31,049 nt of DNA from JAJRAG01 sp050010535 (GTDB lineage: Archaea > Thermoplasmatota > Thermoplasmata > Methanomassiliicoccales > JACIVX01), in assembly GCA_050010535.1 (NCBI GenBank), contig JBEKKT010000020.1:1-31049 (forward strand). Reading direction: 5' to 3'. The notes below the pieces were generated by a model. That model did not search any database. It saw nothing but the letters and a program-made list of their open reading frames with translations, and was not told where the DNA came from. Below, piece after piece: positions 24,317 through 31,049 of the stretch (the first letter of the stretch is position 1; the number at the start of each line of letters is the position of its first letter). The translations under genes and the position numbers were made by a program.

Positions 24317-25618
24317 ATGAGCTATTCTTCGAACGTTCTTTCGTTGCTCAAGCGGATAGGCGCCGGTGAAGGTGACCATCTCCGCGTAAAGTCCGGCGAC
24401 ATGGAGTACTCCGGTATTCTGATGCCGCATCACGAGTTCAGTCGGTCGGACATTCTCGTCATTAAGCTGAAGAGCGGTTACAATGTCGGGATCAGGATGT
24501 CCGGGTCCGTCTCCCTTGAGGTCTTGAAGAAAGCTGCGAAGAAGGAGAAAGAGTCGCGCGCTCCTCGAGTCGCTGATGGGTCGAAGAAAGACGTTGCCGT
24601 CATAGGAACTGGCGGCACGATCGCGAGCTACGTCGACTACCGCACCGGCGCGGTGCATCCTGCTCTGTCCGCGGGAGACCTGGTAATGGCGGTCCCGGAG
24701 ATCGCGGACATATGCAACGTCCGGGCGGAGGTGCTGTTCTCGATATTTAGCGAGAACCTGAAGGTGGAGAACTGGCAGGAATTGGCTTCTAAGATCGCAG
24801 ACAGGATCGATGAGGGTGTGGAGGGGTGCATAATACCCCACGGCACGGACACTATGGGCTATACCTCTGCTGCCCTTTCATTCATGCTCGAGGGTCTTCC
24901 AAGGCCTGTTGTTGTGGTCGGTGCCCAGCGATCTTCGGACAGGCCGTCATCGGACGCGTACACGAATCTTCTATCGGCGGCAAGGTTCATTGTAGAGTCC
25001 GATGCCGCCGAAACCTTTCTGATGATGCACGAATCTCCCTCAGATTTAGCAGCTTTCGTGCATCGTGGGACAAGGGCTAGGAAGATGCATACGAGTAGGA
25101 GGGACGCGTTCAAGAGCGTAAACGCCTCGCCTGTCGCGAGGATCCATTTCGAGGGCGGGATTGAGTACTTTGCCCCCTACCGTAGGAAATCCTATGGCAA
25201 GGTCAGGCTCAGGACCGAGATGGATGAGAACGTAGCGCTCGTTAGCTTCTACCCTGGCATGCGGGCGGATGCGTTCTTGGATCTCATGCTGAAGCATAGG
25301 GGAGTCGTCATCGCAGGGTCGGGTCTCGGGCACGTCTCCGCCGAGATGGTCGGGTCCGTCGAGAAGGCGGTGGAAACGGGGACCTGTGTCGTAATGACAT
25401 CACAGTGTCTCAACGGACGCGTTAATCTCAATGTATACGACACCGGCCGAGACCTGCTGTCGGCAGGAGTCATTCCCGGCGGCGACATGTTGCCGGAGAC
25501 CGCTTATGTAAAACTGATGTGGGTGCTTGCTCAGGCAAGATCGGACGATGAGGTCAGGGAGATGATGCAGAAGGACCTGCGCGGCGAGCTGTCCGAAAGG
25601 AGGGAGCTCGATGGCTGA
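24317..25618 (+). CDS. gatD: Glutamyl-tRNA(Gln) amidotransferase subunit D
   Basis: GatD is the asparaginase-like subunit that releases ammonia from glutamine or asparagine for GatE. At 433 residues it is full length. Residues about 1-80 form the archaeal N-terminal beta-barrel domain (GDHLRVKSGDMEYSGILMP). The asparaginase-type active site is seen as TGGTIAS from T98 and HGTDTM at 175-180, with GAQRSSDRPSSDA after it. The start has a weak GGTGG at 24306-24310 six bases upstream. It overlaps gatE by 8 bases, so the two subunits are translated together. The presence of GatDE implies that Gln-tRNA is made from Glu-tRNA(Gln), as in archaea generally. Confidence 0.97.
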   Translation: MSYSSNVLSLLKRIGAGEGDHLRVKSGDMEYSGILMPHHEFSRSDILVIKLKSGYNVGIRMSGSVSLEVLKKAAKKEKESRAPRVADGSKKDVAVIGTGGTIASYVDYRTGAVHPALSAGDLVMAVPEIADICNVRAEVLFSIFSENLKVENWQELASKIADRIDEGVEGCIIPHGTDTMGYTSAALSFMLEGLPRPVVVVGAQRSSDRPSSDAYTNLLSAARFIVESDAAETFLMMHESPSDLAAFVHRGTRARKMHTSRRDAFKSVNASPVARIHFEGGIEYFAPYRRKSYGKVRLRTEMDENVALVSFYPGMRADAFLDLMLKHRGVVIAGSGLGHVSAEMVGSVEKAVETGTCVVMTSQCLNGRVNLNVYDTGRDLLSAGVIPGGDMLPETAYVKLMWVLAQARSDDEVREMMQKDLRGELSERRELDG

Positions 25619-27473
25619 CGAAGTCATTGTCGGTCTGGAGTTGCATCAACAGCTGGACACGAAGAAGCTCTTCTGTTCCTGCGATTCGGAACTTGTCGAG
25701 GAGGAAGGCTCGGTTCTTCTCCGACGCCTGAGACCGACGCAGAGCGAGCTCGGTGAGGTTGACAGGGCCGCCCTCGCAGAGGCCGAGAAGCGCATGAGGT
25801 TCAAGTATCAGGGGCCGAAGAGGGTCTCTTGCCTCGTGGAGGCGGACGAGGAGCCGCCCCACGACGCGAACCCTGATGCGATAGATGCCGTACTGGTCAT
25901 GGCGTGTATGCTAGGTGCGAATCCAGTAGACGAGATCCATTTCATGAGGAAGATAGTCATCGACGGTTCGAATACCACGGGATTCCAAAGAACGGCCCTG
26001 ATAGCTCTGAACGGTCAGCTCGAGGTCGATGGCAAGAGGATCTCGATTCCGACGATCTGCCTGGAGGAGGACGCGGCTAGGAAGGTCGAGACGAAGGGAG
26101 GGGAGGTCACGTACAAGATCGACAGGCTTGGGATCCCGTTAGTCGAGATCGCAACTGGTCCAGATCTTCGGTCGTCGGCAGAGGTCAGAGACGTGGCCCA
26201 GCGCCTCGGTTCGATGATGAGGGCGACGAAGCGAGTGAAGAGAGGTCTTGGGACAATAAGGGAGGATCTGAACATCTCAATCCCTGGGGGCGCGAGGGTA
26301 GAGGTCAAAGGAGTACAGCGGCTTCGGATGCTACCTTTCTACGTCGAGAAGGAGGTCGAAAGGCAGAGAATGCTCCTCGAGGTGAGGGATATTCTCTCCG
26401 AGAGGGGCGTGTCGGAATCGGGGTCTGATGTTCGGGACGTCACCGATGCCTTCAGCAAGACGAAGTCCAAGGTCATCCTATCCGCCATATCAAAGGGCGG
26501 TAGGGTCCTAGCGTCCCCTTTAAAGGGGTTCACCGGCACGCTTAGGAGCAAGGATGATAAGTTGAGGTTGGGCTCCGAACTAGCACAGTACGCGAGGACC
26601 AAGGGCGTTGCAGGAATATTCCACACGGACGAGTTGCCCGGATACGGAATCGATGAGGAGACTGTCGATGCGCTCAGGAGGTCGATGGGACTCGGCGACA
26701 CGGACGCCTTCGTGCTTTGCGCGGACGTCCAATCCAAGGTTGAACAGGTCATGAAGACCGTCCTAGCAAGGGCGAACCAGGCGCTGGTGGGGGTTCCGGA
26801 AGAGACACGGGATCCGCTGCCTGACGGAACGACCTCTTACAGCAGGCCGCTCCCGGGGGCCAGCAGGATGTATCCCGAAACGGACGTCAGACCGATAACC
26901 GTCACAGACGAGAAGTTGGCAGCGCTGCGGCGGAACCTGCCCGAGTTCCCGGATCAGAGGGTGAGGCGACTCGCCAAGGAGTACGGCATTCACGAGCAGC
27001 AAGCTGGCCAGCTGGTGAGGGAGGGGTTCGACGATCTCTTCGAGGAGGTCGTGGGATCATATGGGTTTGAAGCTGTCGCGGCCAAGACCTTCCTGAACAC
27101 GCTCCCCGAGCTTGAGAGAGAGGGACTGGACCCATACGGCATCGATGAGGCCGCGATGAAGGAGATCTTCCGGTTCCTGTCCGAGGGGGCGTTCGCGAAG
27201 GAGGCCGTACCCGATGTCCTGCGCCTCGTGGCGAAGGGTAAGAAGGTGGAAGATGCGATCCGCGAACTTGGGATAAGGATCGTCGGGTCCGAGGAGGCGG
27301 CCGGGATAATCTCCCGCATAGTCGGTGAAAGGACTGCTTTCGTCAGAGATAAGGGTATGAACGCTGTCGGTCCTTTAATGGGCGCGGTCATGGAAGAGCT
27401 GAAAGGCAGGATTGACGGAAAGACGGCCAGCGAATTGCTCAAGAGAGAAGTCAAGAAGATCATGGAGTCCTAG
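25611..27473 (+). CDS. gatE: Glutamyl-tRNA(Gln) amidotransferase subunit E
   Basis: GatE is the kinase/transamidase subunit that phosphorylates Glu-tRNA(Gln) and replaces the phosphate with ammonia from GatD. The 620 residues are typical. The N-terminal GatB-like cradle has IVGLELHQQLDTKKLFCSC, DGSNTTGFQRT and PLVEIATGPDLRS. A middle insertion related to the bacterial-type aspartyl-tRNA synthetase GAD domain (about 270-400, KGFTGTLRSKDDKLRLGSE) distinguishes GatE from GatB. The helical C-terminal tail domain (YqeY-like) ends the protein. The stop codon forms a CTAG shared with the stop of the gene on the other strand, so the two genes overlap by 4 bases. Confidence 0.97.
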   Translation: MADEVIVGLELHQQLDTKKLFCSCDSELVEEEGSVLLRRLRPTQSELGEVDRAALAEAEKRMRFKYQGPKRVSCLVEADEEPPHDANPDAIDAVLVMACMLGANPVDEIHFMRKIVIDGSNTTGFQRTALIALNGQLEVDGKRISIPTICLEEDAARKVETKGGEVTYKIDRLGIPLVEIATGPDLRSSAEVRDVAQRLGSMMRATKRVKRGLGTIREDLNISIPGGARVEVKGVQRLRMLPFYVEKEVERQRMLLEVRDILSERGVSESGSDVRDVTDAFSKTKSKVILSAISKGGRVLASPLKGFTGTLRSKDDKLRLGSELAQYARTKGVAGIFHTDELPGYGIDEETVDALRRSMGLGDTDAFVLCADVQSKVEQVMKTVLARANQALVGVPEETRDPLPDGTTSYSRPLPGASRMYPETDVRPITVTDEKLAALRRNLPEFPDQRVRRLAKEYGIHEQQAGQLVREGFDDLFEEVVGSYGFEAVAAKTFLNTLPELEREGLDPYGIDEAAMKEIFRFLSEGAFAKEAVPDVLRLVAKGKKVEDAIRELGIRIVGSEEAAGIISRIVGERTAFVRDKGMNAVGPLMGAVMEELKGRIDGKTASELLKREVKKIMES

Positions 27474-28081
27474 GGGACTCTCAGTGACAGGACCTCGAGC
27501 TCCTCGAAGAACAAGCGCTTCCTTGTCAATGTCTCCGCCTCGAACCTCGAGATCAATGTCCGAAGCGGGTTGCCGTCCATTCTCGATGATACGATGACTG
27601 TCATGCGACCTCCGGACTTGAGAAACCCCGGCGCCTCCCTGAGGAATCCTTCGAGGACCTCGATCCCTCCCTTTCCGCCGGACCAAGTAAGGGCGAGCGG
27701 GTCCTTCTCGTCTACTGGCAGGTAGGGAGGATTGAAGACTATCTGGTCGAAGGTACCTGTGATTCGGGAGAACAGGTCCGATACGATGCCACTAATCTCC
27801 AGCCCGTTCCTTCTCGCATTTTCCATAGCGCATTCGACCGCGGCCGGATTGATGTCCACGACGGTGGCTCTCGCGCCCGCGGCCGCGCAATGTATACCGA
27901 CAATCCCGGACCCGCACCCCATTTCGAGTATCTCTTCCCCCCTATCGACCTCGAGAGAGTCGAGAAGAAGTAGCGTGTCATCGCCCGGCGGATACACGCC
28001 TCGGCACTCCTCAATTTTGAGACGGGGATCGTATCTCAAGTGACAAACCCAAGACTCTGGTAGCGTCGAGTCCTTTATCAA
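27470..28081 (-). CDS. HemK/Mtq2-like N5-glutamine methyltransferase
   Basis: This 203-residue class I SAM-dependent methyltransferase has the SAM-binding EMGCGSGIVG (from residue 53) and the catalytic NPPY at 117-120, which binds an amide side chain. The leading GVYPPGDDTLLLLDSL and the later TWSGGKGGIEVLEGF are typical of archaeal and eukaryotic Mtq2 (HemK2) proteins, which methylate the glutamine of the GGQ loop in release factor aRF1. The bacterial PrmC N-terminal helical domain is absent, as expected. The start is a TTG at 28081, preceded by GAGGGGAG; no in-frame ATG precedes the fold. A different amide or nucleic acid substrate cannot be excluded. Confidence 0.88.
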   Translation of the reverse strand: MIKDSTLPESWVCHLRYDPRLKIEECRGVYPPGDDTLLLLDSLEVDRGEEILEMGCGSGIVGIHCAAAGARATVVDINPAAVECAMENARRNGLEISGIVSDLFSRITGTFDQIVFNPPYLPVDEKDPLALTWSGGKGGIEVLEGFLREAPGFLKSGGRMTVIVSSRMDGNPLRTLISRFEAETLTRKRLFFEELEVLSLRVP

Positions 28082-28157
28082 ATCTCCCCTCGTCCCTTGC
28101 TAATCCGAAATAACCTTAACATGCGAATCGATTATCGGTCGCGGTCAAAGTGGGCAA

Positions 28158-29042
28158 ATGGACATATTCTCGATCGTTTCGATACTAGTAATTGTCGCGA
28201 CCCTCGTCCTTGGGGCGATGAAACGCTTCACTCTCACGTATCTCCTGATCATGGGGAACCTGGTCATCTACTTTTTCACTATTTTATCCTTTAATGGATT
28301 CTTCATGATATCCCCTGTCCAGCTCGACCTCGGCTTCAGGCCGATTTACCTAATGTCGGGCGACAACATCTACACGATATTCACCTACATGTTCGTCCAC
28401 TCCACAATCTTGCATGTTATCGTGAACATGCTCTTCCTGTTCCTTATCGGGGCTCAACTCGAGATGAGAATAGGCAAGGGAAAATTCGTCGCGATCTACG
28501 TCATCGCTGGCCTCGCTGGTGTCTTGCTGGAATCGGTAGTCCAGTGGGGATCCGGGGTGCTTATCATAGGGGCTTCGGCCGCGATATCCGGGGCCATGGG
28601 GGCCATGATTCTGCTCTATCCACGCGACGAGACACCGATGTTCCTCGGCCCGTTGTTCCTGCCCCGAGTGCCGGTGTGGATGTCGGTCGGCAGTTGGTTC
28701 GCCATCCAGGCGGTCATGGTGTTCCTCGATTCCGGACCGGTCGCCTACTCCGCTCACATCGGCGGGTTCTTGGCGGGGATGATCGTGGCCCAACTAATAC
28801 CAACCTGGAAGAAGACTACGGAGGCGGCGAGCTTCAACATCGATTTGCTCGAACCTCTAGCAACGACTCCGCAACTGAGAAACGCCCTGCGCATTATGCG
28901 TGACGAGAAGGAGGAGGATGTGCGAAGAGCGTGGCTCGAGTACTTTGCGAAGAAGGCAAAGTGCCCGAAATGCGGATCGACGATGACCTTAAAGGGAGGC
29001 AAGCTCAAATGCACCTGCGGCTACGAGGTGGAGGTGAAATGA
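28158..29042 (+). CDS. Rhomboid-family intramembrane protease with C-terminal zinc ribbon
   Basis: This 294-residue membrane protein has about seven hydrophobic segments. The rhomboid signatures are H86 and N90 in HVIVNML, the nucleophile S140 in GASAAISG, and the catalytic histidine H200 in AHIGGFLAG. It is therefore expected to cut transmembrane helices of other proteins. Residues about 215-265 are a charged cytoplasmic segment; a zinc ribbon follows with C269, C272, C285 and C287 (CPKC and CTC). The ATG at 28158 lies just before the first hydrophobic segment and has no strong ribosome-binding site. The stop overlaps the next start as ATGA. Substrates are unknown. Confidence 0.92.
   Translation: MDIFSIVSILVIVATLVLGAMKRFTLTYLLIMGNLVIYFFTILSFNGFFMISPVQLDLGFRPIYLMSGDNIYTIFTYMFVHSTILHVIVNMLFLFLIGAQLEMRIGKGKFVAIYVIAGLAGVLLESVVQWGSGVLIIGASAAISGAMGAMILLYPRDETPMFLGPLFLPRVPVWMSVGSWFAIQAVMVFLDSGPVAYSAHIGGFLAGMIVAQLIPTWKKTTEAASFNIDLLEPLATTPQLRNALRIMRDEKEEDVRRAWLEYFAKKAKCPKCGSTMTLKGGKLKCTCGYEVEVK
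29030..29037 (+). promoter_or_regulatory. Strong Shine-Dalgarno site for the metallo-beta-lactamase-fold gene
   Basis: GGAGGTGA within the last codons of the rhomboid gene lies 4 bases (from GGAGG) before the ATG at 29039. It decides this start over longer in-frame options inside the rhomboid gene. Confidence 0.75.
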
Positions 29043-29614
29043 GCGACAACATCGTCGAGTTGCTCTGCAGCGGTTCAATAAGGAAAGAGGGGAATGTGGT
29101 TATTGAGGCGCATTCCAGTTCCTCACTGATTCGCTCCGACACATGGAACATAGTCGTCGACACGAGCAGCCTCGAGCACCGAGACACGTTGCTGGCCGCC
29201 TTAGACCGCATCGGTCTTGATCGTTTCGATGTAGACCTCATCGTCAACACGCATCTGCATCACGACCACTGCTCGAACAACGGACTGTTTCCGAACGCCA
29301 CTCTAATGGCGCACTCAAAGGAGGGGCCGGGGGGCGGATATCGGAAGATCGACAGGGACCTGGAGATCTGTCCGGGAGTGCGTTTGGTCCACACACCCGG
29401 GCACACACGCGGCAGCATGAGCGTGTTCGTCGAGGCCGGGTTGCGTTACGCAATCGCCGGCGACGCGTTTCCGACGCAAGAGAACTACCTAAGGTGGGTC
29501 CCGCCAGGCCTCAACTGCAATCCGGATCTGGCCCTCGCCAGTATGAGGGAGATCGTCGCTTTCGCGGACATCGTCGTCCCTGGTCATGACGCCCCCTTCA
29601 GAGTCGACCGATAA
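29039..29614 (+). CDS. Metallo-beta-lactamase-fold hydrolase
   Basis: This 191-residue cytoplasmic protein has the full metal-binding set of the superfamily: H72, H74, D76 and H77 in THLHHDH, H122 in HTPGHTRGS, D142 in GDAF and H183 in PGHD. It probably hydrolyses an ester, thioester or phosphoester, but the substrate cannot be inferred; short members include glyoxalase II-like and MBLAC1-like proteins. The frame is open upstream, but the ATG at 29039 is chosen because GGAGGTGA at 29030-29037 directly precedes it. It overlaps the rhomboid stop (ATGA), so the two are translationally coupled. Confidence 0.9.
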   Translation: MSDNIVELLCSGSIRKEGNVVIEAHSSSSLIRSDTWNIVVDTSSLEHRDTLLAALDRIGLDRFDVDLIVNTHLHHDHCSNNGLFPNATLMAHSKEGPGGGYRKIDRDLEICPGVRLVHTPGHTRGSMSVFVEAGLRYAIAGDAFPTQENYLRWVPPGLNCNPDLALASMREIVAFADIVVPGHDAPFRVDR

Positions 29615-29620
29615 GTATAA
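29613..29620 (+). promoter_or_regulatory. TATA box of the HVO_0476-type gene
   Basis: AAGTATAA just after the preceding stop codon would start a transcript near 29641, leaving a leader of about 15 bases that includes GGAGG at 29645-29649 before ATG 29656. Confidence 0.5.
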
Positions 29621-29655
29621 CTTCGTGTAGCGTGAATGAAACTCGGAGGGTGGAG

Positions 29656-30255
29656 ATGACAGTACCCAATGCACTCTTTTTGGAATGCCCCTCGTGCGGA
29701 GAGCATTGCCTGCATGAGGTCCTCAGGGGTAGGATAGGGGGAAAGAAGGATGTCATGGAGACGACCGTCAAGTGTCAGAAATGTGGTCATGTCCACTCCG
29801 AGGTCGTCAGCGAGCCAAAGGCGATCAAGGTCCCGATAATCGTCAGCGAATTCGGAAAGTCGAAGAGGTCCGAGATAGAGCTCGGGTCGGACGAGGTCCT
29901 CTCGGTCGAAGAGGAGCTCCTGGTCGGTGACGCGCAGGTGGTCGTTACTTCCATCGAGAGCGAGGACAGAAGGGTGGACACCTGCCCAGTAGGGAAGATC
30001 GGGACGATCTGGGCGAAGAAGTTCGACAAGGTCAGGGTTAAGATATCGATCAATAAGGTGAGCAAGACGATCCCTGCAGAGGTGGTCGCCCTTCCGGAGG
30101 AGGAGTTCTACGTCGGGGACCTGATGACCGTGGGGAAGCACGACGTCGTAATCCACAACATAAAGACCCGGACGGGAACCGTTAGGGAGGGTGGCGCCCA
30201 GGCAAGGGACATAGTACGGATCTATGCGAAGTCCGTCCGAACGACATACGCATGA
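29656..30255 (+). CDS. HVO_0476-type zinc-ribbon protein, function unknown
   Basis: This 199-residue protein starts with a zinc ribbon, C11 and C14 (CPSC) with C40 and C43 (CQKCGHVH). Two beta-rich segments follow, with VGDAQVVVTSIESEDRR and VGDLMTVGKHDVVIHNIKT as repeated-looking 'VGD' hairpins. This pattern corresponds to the conserved archaeal family HVO_0476, whose role is not established; a nucleic acid- or ribosome-related role is often assumed. An in-frame GTG lies at 29632, but GGAGG at 29645-29649 is 6 bases before the ATG at 29656, so that start is used. It is followed after 10 bases by pcm and probably co-transcribed with it. Confidence 0.85.
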   Translation: MTVPNALFLECPSCGEHCLHEVLRGRIGGKKDVMETTVKCQKCGHVHSEVVSEPKAIKVPIIVSEFGKSKRSEIELGSDEVLSVEEELLVGDAQVVVTSIESEDRRVDTCPVGKIGTIWAKKFDKVRVKISINKVSKTIPAEVVALPEEEFYVGDLMTVGKHDVVIHNIKTRTGTVREGGAQARDIVRIYAKSVRTTYA

Positions 30256-30265
30256 GGAAGAGGAC

Positions 30266-30919
30266 ATGAGCTTCGACGAGCAGAGGTCGAGGATGGTCAA
30301 GCGCCTTCTTGAGCACGGATACGTCTCGAGCCCGGAGGTGAGTCTCGCCATGGAGAGTGTCCCCCGCCATATGTTCGTGCCGCAGGAGTTGCAGAGCAGC
30401 TCGTACCAGGACAGCCCCCTTTACATAGGTGAGGGTCAGACGATTTCGGCCCCACACATGGTAGGGATGATGGTCGAGAACCTCGATCTTAAGAAGGGAC
30501 ACAGGGTGCTGGAGATAGGGGCCGGGTCAGGATATCACGCGGCGGTCATGGCTGAGATGATTCGGCCGGCCGGGCACGTATACAGCGTCGAGAGGATCGA
30601 GGCCCTTGCAGTGAAGGCGAGGAGGAATCTCCAGGATGCGGGGTATTCCGACGTAGTGACCGTGATCGTGGCGGATGGGTCGAAAGGTCTGCTGGATTAT
30701 GCACCATACGACAGAATATCCGTTGCAGCGGCCGCCCCAGCGGTCCCCGAACCTTTGAAGCAGCAGCTCGCGGACGGAGGGAAACTTCTGGTCCCGGTCG
30801 GGGGCAGATGGTACCAAGACCTGATCTTGGCCATCAGGAAAGGCGACAGATTCATGCAGGAGAACCTCGGAGGATGCGTCTTCGTCCCGCTGGTCGGGGA
30901 ATATGGTTATGGCGAGTGA
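30266..30919 (+). CDS. pcm: Protein-L-isoaspartate O-methyltransferase
   Basis: This repair enzyme methylates L-isoaspartyl residues formed in ageing proteins so that they can return to aspartate. The 217 residues are the normal archaeal length. The isoaspartate-binding loop is GEGQTIS at 55-61, followed by APHMV; the SAM-binding motif is VLEIGAGSGY at 81-90. Further conserved parts are YSVERIEALA and KLLVPVGG. The frame is open to 30224, but the ATG at 30266 is preceded by GAGGAAGAGG and gives the family N-terminus. The gene ends tail to tail with the next one, overlapping by 13 bases. Confidence 0.96.
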   Translation: MSFDEQRSRMVKRLLEHGYVSSPEVSLAMESVPRHMFVPQELQSSSYQDSPLYIGEGQTISAPHMVGMMVENLDLKKGHRVLEIGAGSGYHAAVMAEMIRPAGHVYSVERIEALAVKARRNLQDAGYSDVVTVIVADGSKGLLDYAPYDRISVAAAAPAVPEPLKQQLADGGKLLVPVGGRWYQDLILAIRKGDRFMQENLGGCVFVPLVGEYGYGE

Positions 30920-31049
30920 GATTTTGTCTCCTTTTCTGACATTCCTGCAGGCGCATTCTCAAGAATAAATTGCAGGATGGATCTCAAATCGGAGTCGTTT
31001 ACGATCATGTCCGCTCCCTTCTTGACGACGCACGTCGCGTCGGCACACT
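30907..31049 (-). CDS. C-terminal end of a probable HAD-family hydrolase (partial)
   Basis: On the minus strand a frame open from the right edge encodes 46 residues and ends in TAA at 30907-30909. It reads ADATCVVKKGADMIVNDSD, then LRSILQFILENAPAG. Segments of the kind 'GAD-x-IV...DL...IL' are common at the C-terminus of HAD-superfamily phosphatases, where the last strand and helix close the Rossmann fold. The catalytic motifs would lie outside the window, so this is tentative. It overlaps the pcm 3' end by 13 bases. Confidence 0.5.
   Translation of the reverse strand, partial: CADATCVVKKGADMIVNDSDLRSILQFILENAPAGMSEKETKSHSP

Noticed and set aside
28931..29038. Longer start for the metallo-beta-lactamase-fold protein inside the rhomboid gene
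   Set aside because: These 36 codons overlap the zinc ribbon of the rhomboid and add no family-like sequence; the ATG at 29039 has a strong ribosome-binding site.
1..31049. CRISPR array, insertion sequence, phage or defence genes
   Set aside because: I saw no regularly spaced repeats, transposase or integrase motifs, or terminal inverted repeats in any part of the window.

Overview
The window is archaeal chromosomal DNA. The evidence is a split RNA polymerase largest subunit (A' and A''), the short archaeal two-KH NusA, ribosomal protein L30e, the GatDE amidotransferase, an AglB/STT3 oligosaccharyltransferase, a zinc-ribbon protein of the HVO_0476 type, and TATA-box promoters, some placed for leaderless mRNAs. 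Protein style and gene content suggest a euryarchaeote, most likely in or near Thermoplasmatota. That placement is an inference from recognition, not from a search. Coding density is high and many genes overlap by a few bases. I see no tRNA, rRNA, CRISPR array, insertion sequence or phage gene.

Layout. 1-5318 (+): transcription/translation operon rpoB (3' end only)-rpoA1-rpoA2-rpl30e-nusA, all overlapping or abutting. 5305-6411 (-): a COG2108-type radical SAM protein of unknown function, tail to tail with nusA. 6553-7221 (+): pyrF. 7322-14562 (+): a very large oligosaccharyltransferase (about 2160 residues) carrying a long array of beta-sandwich domains, followed by an overlapping gene for a small membrane-anchored beta-sandwich protein. 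14661-14984 (+): thioredoxin. 15028-17777 (-): a translin-family protein, purD and hypB. 18127-24144 (+): a 2005-residue secreted, membrane-anchored beta-helix surface protein. 24317-27473 (+): gatD-gatE. 27470-28081 (-): a HemK/Mtq2-like methyltransferase. 28158-30919 (+): a rhomboid protease with a C-terminal zinc ribbon, a metallo-beta-lactamase-fold hydrolase, the HVO_0476-type protein and pcm. 30907-31049 (-): the C-terminal end of a probable HAD-family hydrolase.

How the genes fit together. Most of the window is housekeeping: transcription, purine and pyrimidine synthesis, Gln-tRNA formation, protein repair and redox. The accessory part is the cell-surface set. The giant oligosaccharyltransferase and its overlapping partner both end in beta-sandwich domains plus a membrane anchor with a basic tail. 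The beta-helix protein is also anchored by its C-terminus and, like the transferase's own extension, is rich in N-X-S/T sites. The most unusual feature is therefore an N-glycosylation enzyme that carries its own large surface-exposed, probably glycosylated ectodomain and has a companion membrane protein. A helix-hairpin-helix plus lysine-rich extension on RpoA'' is the second most notable feature.
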